Shown: piece by piece, positions 1-5,529 of the stretch
How the letters are laid out: the number at the start of each line of letters is the position of its first letter
How positions within the stretch are numbered: position 1 is the stretch's first letter
NCBI GenBank assembly: GCA_022710165.1
Contig: JAKLHL010000056.1
Span: 1 to 8,852, forward strand
Reading direction: 5' to 3'
Length of the DNA: 8,852 nucleotides
Source: Bdellovibrionales bacterium
GTDB taxonomy: Bacteria > Bdellovibrionota > JAFGOL01
Made by a program: the position numbers and the translations under genes
Notes under the pieces: model-generated
Seen by the model: the letters and a program-made list of their open reading frames with translations, nothing else
What the model was told of the DNA's origin: nothing
The model's database searches: none

Positions 1-533
1 ACGAGATGCTGCTCGCGTCAAAGCTGATAAAGCAGAATAAGGGCAATAAAGAAGAACTTCTCTCTTTCCTGATGGGAAAGCTTGACCGCATATTCGCCAC
101 CGTTTATCGTCAAACCGCTTTCAGTAATTTCGAGCAGGCCGTTTTTAAGGCGGGTGAACAAGGCCCTCTTACACCTGAACAGTTCAGCGATATATTCGTA
201 AAGGAATATGGAAAACTTTTTGGCAAGGCTGTAAAAATGACTCCTGATTTCAGATATGAGTGGGCAAGAATACCTCACTTCATGAGACCGTTCTACGTCT
301 ATGCATATGCATTCGGCGAGCTCGCGACAATTGCCCTGTATCAGGACTACCTGGATAACCCAAAGACCTTCCCTAAAAAATACATGGAGTTCCTTGCCAT
401 GGGCTCCCTGCTCCCTCCGCAGGAACAATTCAAGACCATGGGGATAGACCTTAACAACGACAAGACCTGGGACAAGGGTTTTAAGTACATAGGATCCTTA
501 ATAGACGAGGTAGAGAAGCTCTCAAAGAAATAA
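1..533 (+). CDS. M3 family oligoendopeptidase (PepF-like), C-terminal part only
   Basis: C-terminal end of a zinc oligopeptidase of family M3B, which cleaves short peptides in the cytoplasm. The frame is already open at base 3 (a Glu codon before the first visible Met), so the Met at 6 is internal and the gene begins outside the window. The HExxH zinc motif lies upstream and is not visible. Counting from the Met at base 6, residues 89-105 (I-P-H-F-M-R-P-F-Y-V-Y-A-Y-A-F-G-E) match the conserved C-terminal helix of oligoendopeptidase F, whose His and Tyr residues line the substrate pocket. The later G-S-L-L-P stretch and the G-I-D-L near residue 146 fit the family's end. The stop is 4 bp from the convergent channel gene. 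Family assignment is from recalled motif patterns, and the exact subfamily is uncertain. Confidence 0.8.
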   Translation, partial: EMLLASKLIKQNKGNKEELLSFLMGKLDRIFATVYRQTAFSNFEQAVFKAGEQGPLTPEQFSDIFVKEYGKLFGKAVKMTPDFRYEWARIPHFMRPFYVYAYAFGELATIALYQDYLDNPKTFPKKYMEFLAMGSLLPPQEQFKTMGIDLNNDKTWDKGFKYIGSLIDEVEKLSKK

Positions 534-543
534 CAGCTTATTT
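528..543. terminator. Short AT-rich hairpin joining two convergent stop codons
   Basis: AAATAA (528-533) and TTATTT (538-543) are perfect inverted arms around a 4-nt loop. The stop codons of both convergent genes (TAA at 531-533 and its minus-strand counterpart at 538-540) sit inside the stem. A run of A and G lies on the left and TTCTTT on the right. The stem has no G-C pair, so it would be a weak bidirectional terminator at best. Confidence 0.2.
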
Positions 544-2145
544 GTTCTTTACTCTAACTTGCAGTTGTTCAAAAGCTATCTCATATTTGTTCTTGGTGCA
601 AACTTCCACCAAAGACCTTTGCAGTTCACCAAAAAGCTCCTTGTATCTTTCTGCTGACTTTCCGTCGAAGATGAACTCAAAGTTAAGGTCAAGGCCGTGA
701 GCGCCTGCCTTTCCAAAATAAACTTTGTCCTTTGGGAACCTTTTCTTAAAGGACTCTATTACATCCGATATCTCTTTCTGGTGCTTATAATCAAGTCCGA
801 TAGACATTTCAAGGACGAACCCTCTGGAAAGGTTCTGAGGCCTTAAAGATACAAAGTCGTGTGTCTTATAGAAACAGGGAGTAATTCCGTTGATATCAAC
901 CACCACCTGCTCCGGTGTTTGTACGGTCACCTTTCCATAAACGCCGTCAGACAGCACTACCCAGTCGCCCCTTTTTGTTGGGAACATAGGCTCGTCAGCG
1001 TGCATCCTTCTGGAGCTAAGTCCCATTATCTTGGTTATATCTACGTTGATGATACCGCCTTCAAGCAGCTCGTTCTCAAGAACGGTATTCATCCTTATCC
1101 TCTTAACTCTCCACTGGCATCCCTCGTAAGTTATCCTCTGGCCTATCTTAACAGTGCCAAATCCCAGCATAAGCTTTACTGCATCCATGAACCTTACTAG
1201 AAGGTGCTTCAGCGACCAGCCTATACCCATCAATATCAAGAGCATCAAGGTGAACAAGAACCAGTCATTAAGTATGTAAAGACTTATTAGACCGCATAGA
1301 AGGCTTATCACTACCGCCGATAAGCTGAACAAAGACTCTACAGGCTTAGAGATGAAGTGAGCTCGTGATGAATATAGATAGGGTTTAAGTATCATCCTTT
1401 CAAAGCCGAACATTACCAGAAGCACTGCAAGTATCGTAAGGACAGCGATAAGAAGGTTCACTCCCTTCTCTGAAAAGAACGCCTTTAGCATCTCTCCGGC
1501 GGTCTGAAGGAACGGTTTGTTATCCTTTAACTCCTCTTCCAGCTGATCTTTTAATACGCCAAGCCTGAAATCACTATTGCTCCTGAATTCCTCGACCCTG
1601 GCCTTTGCATCGGCCAGTTTTTGCCTTAGAGGCTGGTCGCCGGTGCTGGATATTAGGTCATCTATGCTGGCAAGGCCCTTTTCTGCGTGTTTTATCTTAA
1701 GATCAAGTTCAGCTATCTGTGCCCTGAGTTTTTCTATCCTTCTTGGACGCTCGCTCGCCCTTTTTATCGAGCTTATGACAGGTGTTATCACTTCCTGAAA
1801 ATCAGTGCTAAGGTCCTTTTGTTGAGGCTCGGGGCCCTGCTGGGATTCAAATATGTTCGAATCAGCGGCATAGTCCACAAAGTCCTTCTCTGCGTCATCC
1901 AGCTTGTCCCTAAGCTCTGCTATCTCCAGACTTAAAAGATGTACCTTTTGAGGCGATCTTTCTTTTGCTATTAGTGATTCCTTGTACTCTATGTCCTTTT
2001 TGATGGAATCCACGACATCCTGCAGATACCTTATCCTGTCGTAACGTTCAGCCTCGTTCCTCATATTCTGAGTGCATAGAGCCTCTGCTGACAGGGTCAT
2101 TAAAAAAACAGCGCCAAGCAAAGATATAATAATTTTCTTTTTCAT
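538..2145 (-). CDS. MscS-family mechanosensitive ion channel protein with N-terminal periplasmic coiled coil
   Basis: Inner-membrane protein of 535 aa related to the small-conductance mechanosensitive channels that release solutes on osmotic downshock. Residues 1-22 are a Sec signal peptide (KKK, hydrophobic core, A-E-A cleavage site). Residues 30-215 are charged and heptad-rich, with two coiled-coil stretches split by a Q/P-rich linker near 100-112, probably periplasmic. Three hydrophobic segments follow, near 228-248, 268-292 and 294-316. Residues 330-440 hold two consecutive beta-domain-like stretches: K-I-G-Q-R-I-T-Y-E-G, then R-G-D-W-V-V-L-S-D-G-V-Y-G-K-V with Q-T-P-E. The segment N-L-S-R-G-F and G-L-D-Y-K-H-Q (438-456) opens the C-terminal alpha/beta domain. 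This matches a large-MscS subgroup as I recall it, not the short E. coli MscS type. Ion conduction is inferred. Head-to-head with the aminopeptidase gene. Confidence 0.75.
   Translation of the reverse strand: MKKKIIISLLGAVFLMTLSAEALCTQNMRNEAERYDRIRYLQDVVDSIKKDIEYKESLIAKERSPQKVHLLSLEIAELRDKLDDAEKDFVDYAADSNIFESQQGPEPQQKDLSTDFQEVITPVISSIKRASERPRRIEKLRAQIAELDLKIKHAEKGLASIDDLISSTGDQPLRQKLADAKARVEEFRSNSDFRLGVLKDQLEEELKDNKPFLQTAGEMLKAFFSEKGVNLLIAVLTILAVLLVMFGFERMILKPYLYSSRAHFISKPVESLFSLSAVVISLLCGLISLYILNDWFLFTLMLLILMGIGWSLKHLLVRFMDAVKLMLGFGTVKIGQRITYEGCQWRVKRIRMNTVLENELLEGGIINVDITKIMGLSSRRMHADEPMFPTKRGDWVVLSDGVYGKVTVQTPEQVVVDINGITPCFYKTHDFVSLRPQNLSRGFVLEMSIGLDYKHQKEISDVIESFKKRFPKDKVYFGKAGAHGLDLNFEFIFDGKSAERYKELFGELQRSLVEVCTKNKYEIAFEQLQVRVKNK
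2125..2130 (+). promoter_or_regulatory. Possible -10 box of the aminopeptidase gene
   Basis: A perfect TATAAT lies inside the signal-peptide codons of the divergent channel gene, 54 bp before the aminopeptidase ATG. No good -35 hexamer sits at 16-18 bp (the position is A-rich). A weaker alternative -10, TATATT, lies at 2156-2161. The spacer of only 39 bp forces the promoter to lie at least partly in the neighbour's coding sequence. Confidence 0.25.
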
Positions 2146-2153
2146 GTCTTTAA

Positions 2154-2182
2154 GTTATATTGCATATCATTCGAGGAGTAAA
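2154..2182 (-). promoter_or_regulatory. Possible sigma70-type promoter of the MscS-family gene
   Basis: On the minus strand, TTTACT (2177-2182, 4/6 match to the -35 box) lies 17 bp from TATAAC (2154-2159, 5/6 match to the -10 box). The transcript would start about 2 nt before the ATG, giving an essentially leaderless mRNA. This agrees with the lack of a convincing Shine-Dalgarno before that ATG, where only AAAG is seen. The predicted -35 box overlaps the ribosome binding site of the divergent gene. Confidence 0.3.
2173..2178 (+). promoter_or_regulatory. Ribosome binding site of the aminopeptidase gene
   Basis: GAGGAG lies 6 nt before the ATG at 2185. This fixes the start, and translation from there gives the expected N-terminal family motif. 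Confidence 0.7.
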
Positions 2183-2184
2183 CC

Positions 2185-3963
2185 ATGAATAGAGAACTCT
2201 TATCAAAACTAAGGGCCCTTATGTCAGCTAACGGGATAGATGCCTACCTAACTGTCTCAACAGACCCTCATCAAAGCGAATATGTACCGCCGTTCTGGAG
2301 AAGGAACACATTCCTTACCGGTTTTACAGGCATATACTGCAGGACCGTGGTCACAAAAAAAGAGGCAATGCTTTGGACCGACGGCAAAGAAGAGCTGAAG
2401 ATAAAAAAGGAACTTAAAAGGTCCCCCTTCAAGTATCACATAAAACCGCTGGTAACGGCCGACCTTAATGATGAGATATCATGGATAGCAGAAAAATTCA
2501 GGAAAGGCGGAGTAATAGGCGTAGACCCAAAACTGATGACCATAACCCAGATGGAAGCCTTAAAGGATACCGTCGCAAAACAAAAAGGCCTGTCCATAAA
2601 ATATACTGACGAGAATCTTATTGACGCTGTATGGACGGACCGTCCGCAGATGCCAAAAAGCCAAGTGACCATAAGGGGCAAAAAGCTTGAGAAGGTGTCA
2701 GTAAAAAGAAAATTGAAACTGCTGGCCAAGTCGCTTAAAAAGGCTAACTGTGACCTTCACGTAATATCCAACCTTGAGTCCATAGCGAGGGTGCTTAATT
2801 CAAGAGCTAATGACATTGAATATACTCCGCTTGTAATATCTTTCCTGATAGTCGGCACAAAACGCTCCTACTGGTTCGTGGACAAAGGCAGACTGTCCGA
2901 CCAAGACCTTAAGATGCTCCCAAGTGAGCTTCAGGTTCTCGACTACAGCCAGTTTGGAGAGAAATTGAACGAGCTCTCTAAAGGAAAGACCATAATGATA
3001 GACAAGAACGAAGTGTCTCAGTGGGTCTTTAACTGCATACACGAGACTGCAAAAGTAAGATATCAAAGTTCCCCTATAGTAATGATGAAGGCTATAAAGA
3101 ACAGCTACGAAATCAAAATGATGAGCAACGCTTGTCTTCGCGACAGTCTGTATCTTGCTGAGGCAATCTACTGGATAAAGAACGAGGCTAAAAAAAGACC
3201 GGTCAGCGAATGTGAATTAATAGACAAGATCGCCGAGCTAAAAAGAAAGGACAAGAACTTCCTTGAGCTAAGTTTTGAACCCATAGCAGCTTACAACAAG
3301 AACGCTGCCGTCATCCACTACGAGCCAAAGACACTCCCAAAATGCTCTGCCATAAAACCGAAAGGGATAGTTTTGATAGACTGCGGGGCCCACTTTAGCG
3401 ATGGAACTACTGATGCCACAAGGACCTTCACCGTCGGCAAATTCAAACCTGAAGTAAGGACAAATTATACAAGGGTGCTAAAGGGCCACATAGCACTGAA
3501 CAGGGCCGTATTCCCTGTCGGGACCAGAGGCTATCACCTGGACGCTTTTGCCAGACAGTTCCTTTGGGAAGCAGGCCTTAACTACTCCCACGGCACAGGA
3601 CATGGGGTTGGATATGTGACCACAGTGCACGAAACTGCAGGTTTTGGGATAACACCTTTAAGGGGAATGCCGGTAGAAGAAGGAATGACCTTCACGAACG
3701 AACCGGGCTATTACAAAGAGGGACATTACGGGATAAGGATAGAGAACATGCTCCACGTCGTAAGAAAGGGCAATTTCCTTTCAAGCGAGCAGATGACCTT
3801 CTGCCCCTATGAAAAAGAGCTCATAGACACAAAAATGCTTACAGCGTCAGAGTTGGAATGGATAAATAAATATCACAAGACCGTGATGAACAAACTACGC
3901 CCTATGATAAAGGACAAAGCCTTGCTTACCTGGCTAAAGAAAGCCTGCGAAGCGCTTATCTAG
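2185..3963 (+). CDS. pepP: Xaa-Pro aminopeptidase (aminopeptidase P, M24B), three-domain type
   Basis: Cytoplasmic metallopeptidase that removes the N-terminal residue from peptides with proline in second place. At 592 aa it has the three-domain layout of XPNPEP1-like enzymes, longer than the two-domain E. coli PepP (about 440 aa). The first domain begins L-R-A-L-M-S-A-N-G-I-D-A-Y and contains D-P-H-Q-S-E-Y-V (27-34). Two creatinase-like domains precede the pita-bread fold from about residue 305. The five dinuclear metal (typically Mn) ligands are all present: D399, D410, H473 (in HGTGHG), E506 (NEPGYY) and E520 (GIRIEN). H378 (V-I-H-Y) and H482 fit the catalytic shuttle and substrate-binding histidines. 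The D-D spacing of 11 and E-E spacing of 14 equal those I recall for human XPNPEP1. Its last 8 bases overlap the convergent small gene. The symbol is used for the activity, not for orthology to E. coli pepP. Confidence 0.93.
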   Translation: MNRELLSKLRALMSANGIDAYLTVSTDPHQSEYVPPFWRRNTFLTGFTGIYCRTVVTKKEAMLWTDGKEELKIKKELKRSPFKYHIKPLVTADLNDEISWIAEKFRKGGVIGVDPKLMTITQMEALKDTVAKQKGLSIKYTDENLIDAVWTDRPQMPKSQVTIRGKKLEKVSVKRKLKLLAKSLKKANCDLHVISNLESIARVLNSRANDIEYTPLVISFLIVGTKRSYWFVDKGRLSDQDLKMLPSELQVLDYSQFGEKLNELSKGKTIMIDKNEVSQWVFNCIHETAKVRYQSSPIVMMKAIKNSYEIKMMSNACLRDSLYLAEAIYWIKNEAKKRPVSECELIDKIAELKRKDKNFLELSFEPIAAYNKNAAVIHYEPKTLPKCSAIKPKGIVLIDCGAHFSDGTTDATRTFTVGKFKPEVRTNYTRVLKGHIALNRAVFPVGTRGYHLDAFARQFLWEAGLNYSHGTGHGVGYVTTVHETAGFGITPLRGMPVEEGMTFTNEPGYYKEGHYGIRIENMLHVVRKGNFLSSEQMTFCPYEKELIDTKMLTASELEWINKYHKTVMNKLRPMIKDKALLTWLKKACEALI

Positions 3964-4204
3964 TCCTTAACTGGGATTCGTGGTCCTTAATGAACTTCTT
4001 TAGCTCATCAAGTTTTGCGAACAGTCTTTCCCACTGTTCTTTGTAAAGAGTAACTGGGAACCTTCCAAGTCCATAAACAGAAAGAGCACCCTTTGCGCTG
4101 ACCTTGAAGTAGATCTCTCCACCGCTCTTCCTTTTTGATTTAAGGTTCTCGTTCTCGGCCCTAAGTCTTTCGAGTTCTTCCATCAAAGCTTTCTCGTCAG
4201 CCAT
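3956..4204 (-). CDS. Conserved hypothetical protein, 82 aa, coiled coil plus short globular domain
   Basis: Small soluble protein of unknown function with no signal peptide or membrane segment. Residues 4-25 form a Leu/Glu-rich helix with heptad spacing (L-M-E-E-L-E-R-L-R-A-E-N-E-N-L), a likely dimerising coiled coil. Residues 29-63 are a compact beta-type segment with a very distinctive stretch, K-V-S-A-K-G-A-L-S-V-Y-G-L-G-R-F-P-V-T-L-Y at 34-54, then an amphipathic helix K-E-Q-W-E-R-L-F-A-K-L. I recall near-identical stretches in uncharacterised short proteins of other bacteria but cannot confirm this here. The start is well supported: AAAAGGAG at 4211-4218 lies 6 nt before the ATG. The end overlaps the aminopeptidase gene by 8 bp. 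It is divergent from dapB, with its own promoter-like sequence. Confidence 0.85.
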   Translation of the reverse strand: MADEKALMEELERLRAENENLKSKRKSGGEIYFKVSAKGALSVYGLGRFPVTLYKEQWERLFAKLDELKKFIKDHESQLRTR

Positions 4205-4210
4205 TTTATA

Positions 4211-4218
4211 CTCCTTTT
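4211..4218 (-). promoter_or_regulatory. Ribosome binding site of the 82-aa gene
   Basis: The minus strand reads AAAAGGAG, 6 nt before the ATG whose first base is 4204. This strong site decides the start. Confidence 0.75.
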
Positions 4219-4223
4219 AGTGT

Positions 4224-4246
4224 CATTATCTTTAGCATTATCTTTA
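4224..4246. repeat. Two tandem 11-bp direct repeats in the 82-aa gene / dapB spacer
   Basis: CATTATCTTTA occurs perfectly at 4224-4234 and again at 4236-4246, separated by one G, a 12-bp period. The pair lies between the predicted minus-strand -10 box and the ribosome binding site of the 82-aa gene, so it would be in that gene's 5' leader. It could be a regulator site, an RNA element or a small slippage duplication. Confidence 0.6.
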
Positions 4247-4259
4247 ATATAAGTTATGT

Positions 4260-4288
4260 TATTATAGCATACAAAGGGGCTTGGACAA
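4260..4288 (-). promoter_or_regulatory. Promoter of the 82-aa gene; possible bidirectional -10 shared with dapB
   Basis: On the minus strand, TTGTCC (4283-4288, 4/6) lies 16 bp from a perfect TATAAT (4261-4266), predicting a start near 4254 and a leader of about 50 nt. On the plus strand, the same bases read TATTAT (4260-4265), a near-consensus -10 for dapB with a start near 4272, although no good plus-strand -35 is seen. One AT-rich core may therefore serve both divergent genes. Confidence 0.45.
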
Positions 4289-4294
4289 AGCCTC
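4276..4294 (+). promoter_or_regulatory. Small hairpin in the dapB leader, just before the Shine-Dalgarno
   Basis: GGGGCTT (4276-4282) and AAGCCTC (4288-4294) pair over 7 bp with one G-U pair and a 5-nt loop (GGACA). The stem ends 5 nt before the GGAG of dapB, so it could influence ribosome access. It is far too small to be a lysine riboswitch. Confidence 0.3.
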
Positions 4295-4299
4295 AAAAA

Positions 4300-4303
4300 G
4301 GAG
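4300..4303 (+). promoter_or_regulatory. Ribosome binding site of dapB
   Basis: GGAG within AAAAAGGAG lies 6 nt before the ATG at 4310. That ATG opens directly into the Rossmann-fold strand, so the start is firm. Confidence 0.75.
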
Positions 4304-4309
4304 CCCAAA

Positions 4310-4975
4310 ATGAACATAGCAATAGTAGGGTTCGGCAAAATAGGCCAGGCTATAGCTAAACTGGCCCAACCAAAACATAAAATATGCCTTACAGTTGATA
4401 GCCCAAAAGATATGGAGAACTTGGATCCAGCCATTCTATCAAAGATAGACGTTTTTTTTGAGTTCACTAGCCCAGAGGCAGCAGCTTCGAACATCCTTTC
4501 CATAATAAAGGCAAAGAACGACGCCAAGATAGTATGTGGCACTACTGGTTGGGATGTAAATAGCGTAAAAAGCGCCATTGAAAGGTCCGAGGCAATACTT
4601 CTTGTAAGCTCCAATTTCTCTGTAGGGATAAACGTAATAAAACCTTGTCTTAAGGGGCTGGCAAACGAACTTTCAGATAAAGGCTTTAGTGCTTCAATGA
4701 GCGACTTACACCATCAACACAAAAAGGATGCCCCAAGTGGCACGGCTAAAACACTTGCAGAACTTATCGAAAGTGCTGGAATGAAGTGTCCTATAAAAAG
4801 CTACAGGGAAGGAGAATATGTAGGGACACATACCATAAGGTTTGAATCAGAATATGAAGTGATAGAGATACGTCATGAAGCAAAGAACAGGGATGTTTTT
4901 TGCATGGGTGCCATCCATAAAGCTGAATGGCTTAACGAACAGCCGTCAAGCAGCGGCAAGGTCCTTAAGTGTTAA
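4310..4975 (+). CDS. dapB: 4-hydroxy-tetrahydrodipicolinate reductase (DapB)
   Basis: Cytoplasmic NAD(P)H-dependent reductase that makes tetrahydrodipicolinate in the diaminopimelate/lysine pathway. Residues 4-12 carry the nucleotide-binding glycine loop (I-V-G-F-G-K-I-G). C-G-T-T-G-W (76-81) and S-N-F-S-V-G-I-N-V (101-109) are family signatures. The substrate site D-L-H-H-Q-H-K-K-D-A-P-S-G-T-A (132-146) includes the H134-H135 pair and K138, corresponding to E. coli H159, H160 and K163, plus G144-T145. At 221 aa it is short (E. coli 273) and belongs with compact forms such as that of Thermotoga. The usual terminal G-x-Y-S-M-x-D-V-L is absent: the last residues (Q-P-S-S-S-G-K-V-L-K-C) are read from DNA that also encodes the end of the convergent regulator. 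No other dap gene is adjacent. Confidence 0.93.
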   Translation: MNIAIVGFGKIGQAIAKLAQPKHKICLTVDSPKDMENLDPAILSKIDVFFEFTSPEAAASNILSIIKAKNDAKIVCGTTGWDVNSVKSAIERSEAILLVSSNFSVGINVIKPCLKGLANELSDKGFSASMSDLHHQHKKDAPSGTAKTLAELIESAGMKCPIKSYREGEYVGTHTIRFESEYEVIEIRHEAKNRDVFCMGAIHKAEWLNEQPSSSGKVLKC

Positions 4976-5341
4976 GACCTCTTTTACCTTTGATATCAAG
5001 GCACAAGGGTCACCATACTTTTCTACAAGGCCATTGATGTCTTTCCTGCCCCTTAAGGCTTCAAGGTCAGAAGAACTGTAAATTATGACTGGAAGATCTT
5101 TGCTGCTCCTGTTCTTCCTTATGACCTCCAAAAGTTCAACGCCGTCCATCTCTGGCATGTTAAGATCAAGTATGACAAGATCTATGTCAACACGTCCTAA
5201 CATCTCTATGGCGTCAAACCAATGTTCAGCCTCTAGAACATCAAAACCTTTCTTCTCAAGGATCTTCCTGGCGATATTCCTATCGTCGGGGCTGTCGTCC
5301 ACTACGAGGATAGTACTCCTCTTTAGCTCTTTTATGACCAT
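4946..5341 (-). CDS. Single-domain response regulator (REC only)
   Basis: Stand-alone receiver of 131 aa with no output domain, the kind that acts through protein contacts, as a phosphorelay intermediate or as a phosphate sink. The acidic pair is D15-D16, the phosphoacceptor D59 (V-I-L-D-L-N-M-P-E-M-D-G), the switch serine S89 in P-V-I-I-Y-S-S, and the conserved lysine probably K108. I chose ATG at 5339-5341 because GGAGG (5350-5354) lies 8 nt before it. In-frame GTG codons at 5357-5359 and 5354-5356 would begin 2-7 nt from the predicted sigma54 start with no ribosome site. It is closely similar to the C-terminal receiver of the kinase at 6902-8852, suggesting duplication. The 3' end overlaps dapB by 30 bp. 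Expression is probably sigma54-dependent under the divergent activator. Confidence 0.88.
   Translation of the reverse strand: MVIKELKRSTILVVDDSPDDRNIARKILEKKGFDVLEAEHWFDAIEMLGRVDIDLVILDLNMPEMDGVELLEVIRKNRSSKDLPVIIYSSSDLEALRGRKDINGLVEKYGDPCALISKVKEVLTLKDLAAA
4959..4985 (+). terminator. Candidate intrinsic terminator of dapB
   Basis: AGGTC (4959-4963) plus TTAA (4965-4968) pair with TTAA (4972-4975) plus GACCT (4976-4980), giving a 9-bp stem with one bulged C and a 3-nt loop. CTTTT follows at 4981-4985, then a further T-rich stretch. The dapB stop codon lies in the stem. The structure sits inside the 3' end of the convergent response regulator gene, and in that gene's direction no T-run follows. 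Confidence 0.4.
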
Positions 5342-5349
5342 CGATCCTT

Positions 5350-5354
5350 CCTCC
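5350..5354 (-). promoter_or_regulatory. Ribosome binding site that decides the start of the REC-only gene
   Basis: The minus strand reads GGAGG followed by AAGG, 8 nt before the ATG (first base 5341). The upstream GTG alternatives lack any such site. Confidence 0.7.
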
Positions 5355-5370
5355 ACCACAAGCTTTTATT

Positions 5371-5386
5371 TGCATTATCTATGCCA
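5371..5386 (-). promoter_or_regulatory. Sigma54 (RpoN) promoter of the REC-only response regulator gene
   Basis: The minus strand reads TGGCATAGATAATGCA, against the consensus TGGCAY-R-N4-TTGCW. The -24 element TGGCAT matches, the spacing GG-N10-GC is exact, and only the first T of the -12 element differs (ATGCA). Transcription would start near 5361, leaving about 20 nt of leader that contains the GGAGG site. The divergent gene encodes the type of activator such a promoter requires. Confidence 0.65.
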
Positions 5387-5441
5387 TTGATACATCACGC
5401 TAAGCCTATGATATAATTGTTATTAATCAAGATGGGCATTG

Positions 5442-5449
5442 TCTGACAG
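5442..5449. promoter_or_regulatory. Possible activator half-site (TCTGACAG)
   Basis: The 8-mer TCTGACAG at 5442-5449 is repeated exactly at 5501-5508, where it supplies the right arm of a palindrome. Its immediate surroundings, TGTC-T-GACA at 5440-5448, form a small dyad. It lies about 84 bp upstream of the predicted sigma54 transcript start, within the usual range for enhancer sites. Confidence 0.35.
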
Positions 5450-5470
5450 CTCTTTTATTACGTTAATTTG

Positions 5471-5499
5471 TTCAAGTTTGTCCTAAACTGTCTTATAAT
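5471..5499 (+). promoter_or_regulatory. Probable sigma70-type promoter of the NtrC-type activator gene
   Basis: A perfect TATAAT (5494-5499) with a weak -35 (TTCAAG, 5471-5476, 3/6) at 17 bp. The start would be near 5506, giving a 30-nt leader. The -10 box lies inside the inverted repeat, so a bound regulator would block it. A second, less likely pair is TTGATA (5387-5392) and TATAAT (5412-5417) with 19-bp spacing. Confidence 0.4.
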
Positions 5500-5509
5500 A
5501 TCTGACAGT
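5487..5509. promoter_or_regulatory. Inverted repeat ACTGTC-N11-GACAGT, likely binding site of the NtrC-type activator
   Basis: ACTGTC (5487-5492) and GACAGT (5504-5509) are perfect inverted arms 11 bp apart, so arm centres are about 17 bp apart, as for a dimeric Fis-type helix-turn-helix. The spacer contains TATAAT. The centre lies about 137 bp upstream of the predicted sigma54 start on the other strand. Activator identity is inferred from context. Confidence 0.5.
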
Positions 5510-5524
5510 AAGATCAACTATTTT

Positions 5525-5529
5525 GGGGG
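5525..5529 (+). promoter_or_regulatory. G-rich ribosome binding site that decides a TTG start
   Basis: GGGGG in TTTTGGGGGTT lies 6 nt before TTG at 5536. It can pair with the anti-Shine-Dalgarno CCUCC using one G-U pair. The first beta strand of the receiver follows at once, so a later start is not possible. Confidence 0.6.

Noticed and set aside
4276..4294. Second sigma54-like promoter on the minus strand (GG-N10-GC) upstream of the 82-aa gene
   Set aside because: Only the spacing fits. The -24 (AGGCTT) and -12 (AAGCC) hexamers do not match, and the bases are better explained as a hairpin.
4205..4309. Lysine riboswitch in the dapB leader
   Set aside because: The spacer is 105 bp and the predicted leader about 40 nt, far shorter than the roughly 170-nt L-box, and no multi-helix core is seen.
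4875..5081. Frameshifted continuation of dapB in the overlapping frame
   Set aside because: The alternate-frame peptide after 4930 has no DapB C-terminal motif, and the region is fully explained by the antisense response regulator.
5342..5359. Longer REC-only protein starting at GTG 5357-5359
   Set aside because: No ribosome binding site precedes it, and it would begin 2-4 nt from the predicted sigma54 transcript start. The downstream ATG has GGAGG at the right distance.
5387..5417. TTGATA-N19-TATAAT as the main promoter of the activator gene
   Set aside because: The 19-bp spacing is poor and the leader would exceed 110 nt. The TATAAT at 5494 is better placed, though use of both cannot be ruled out.
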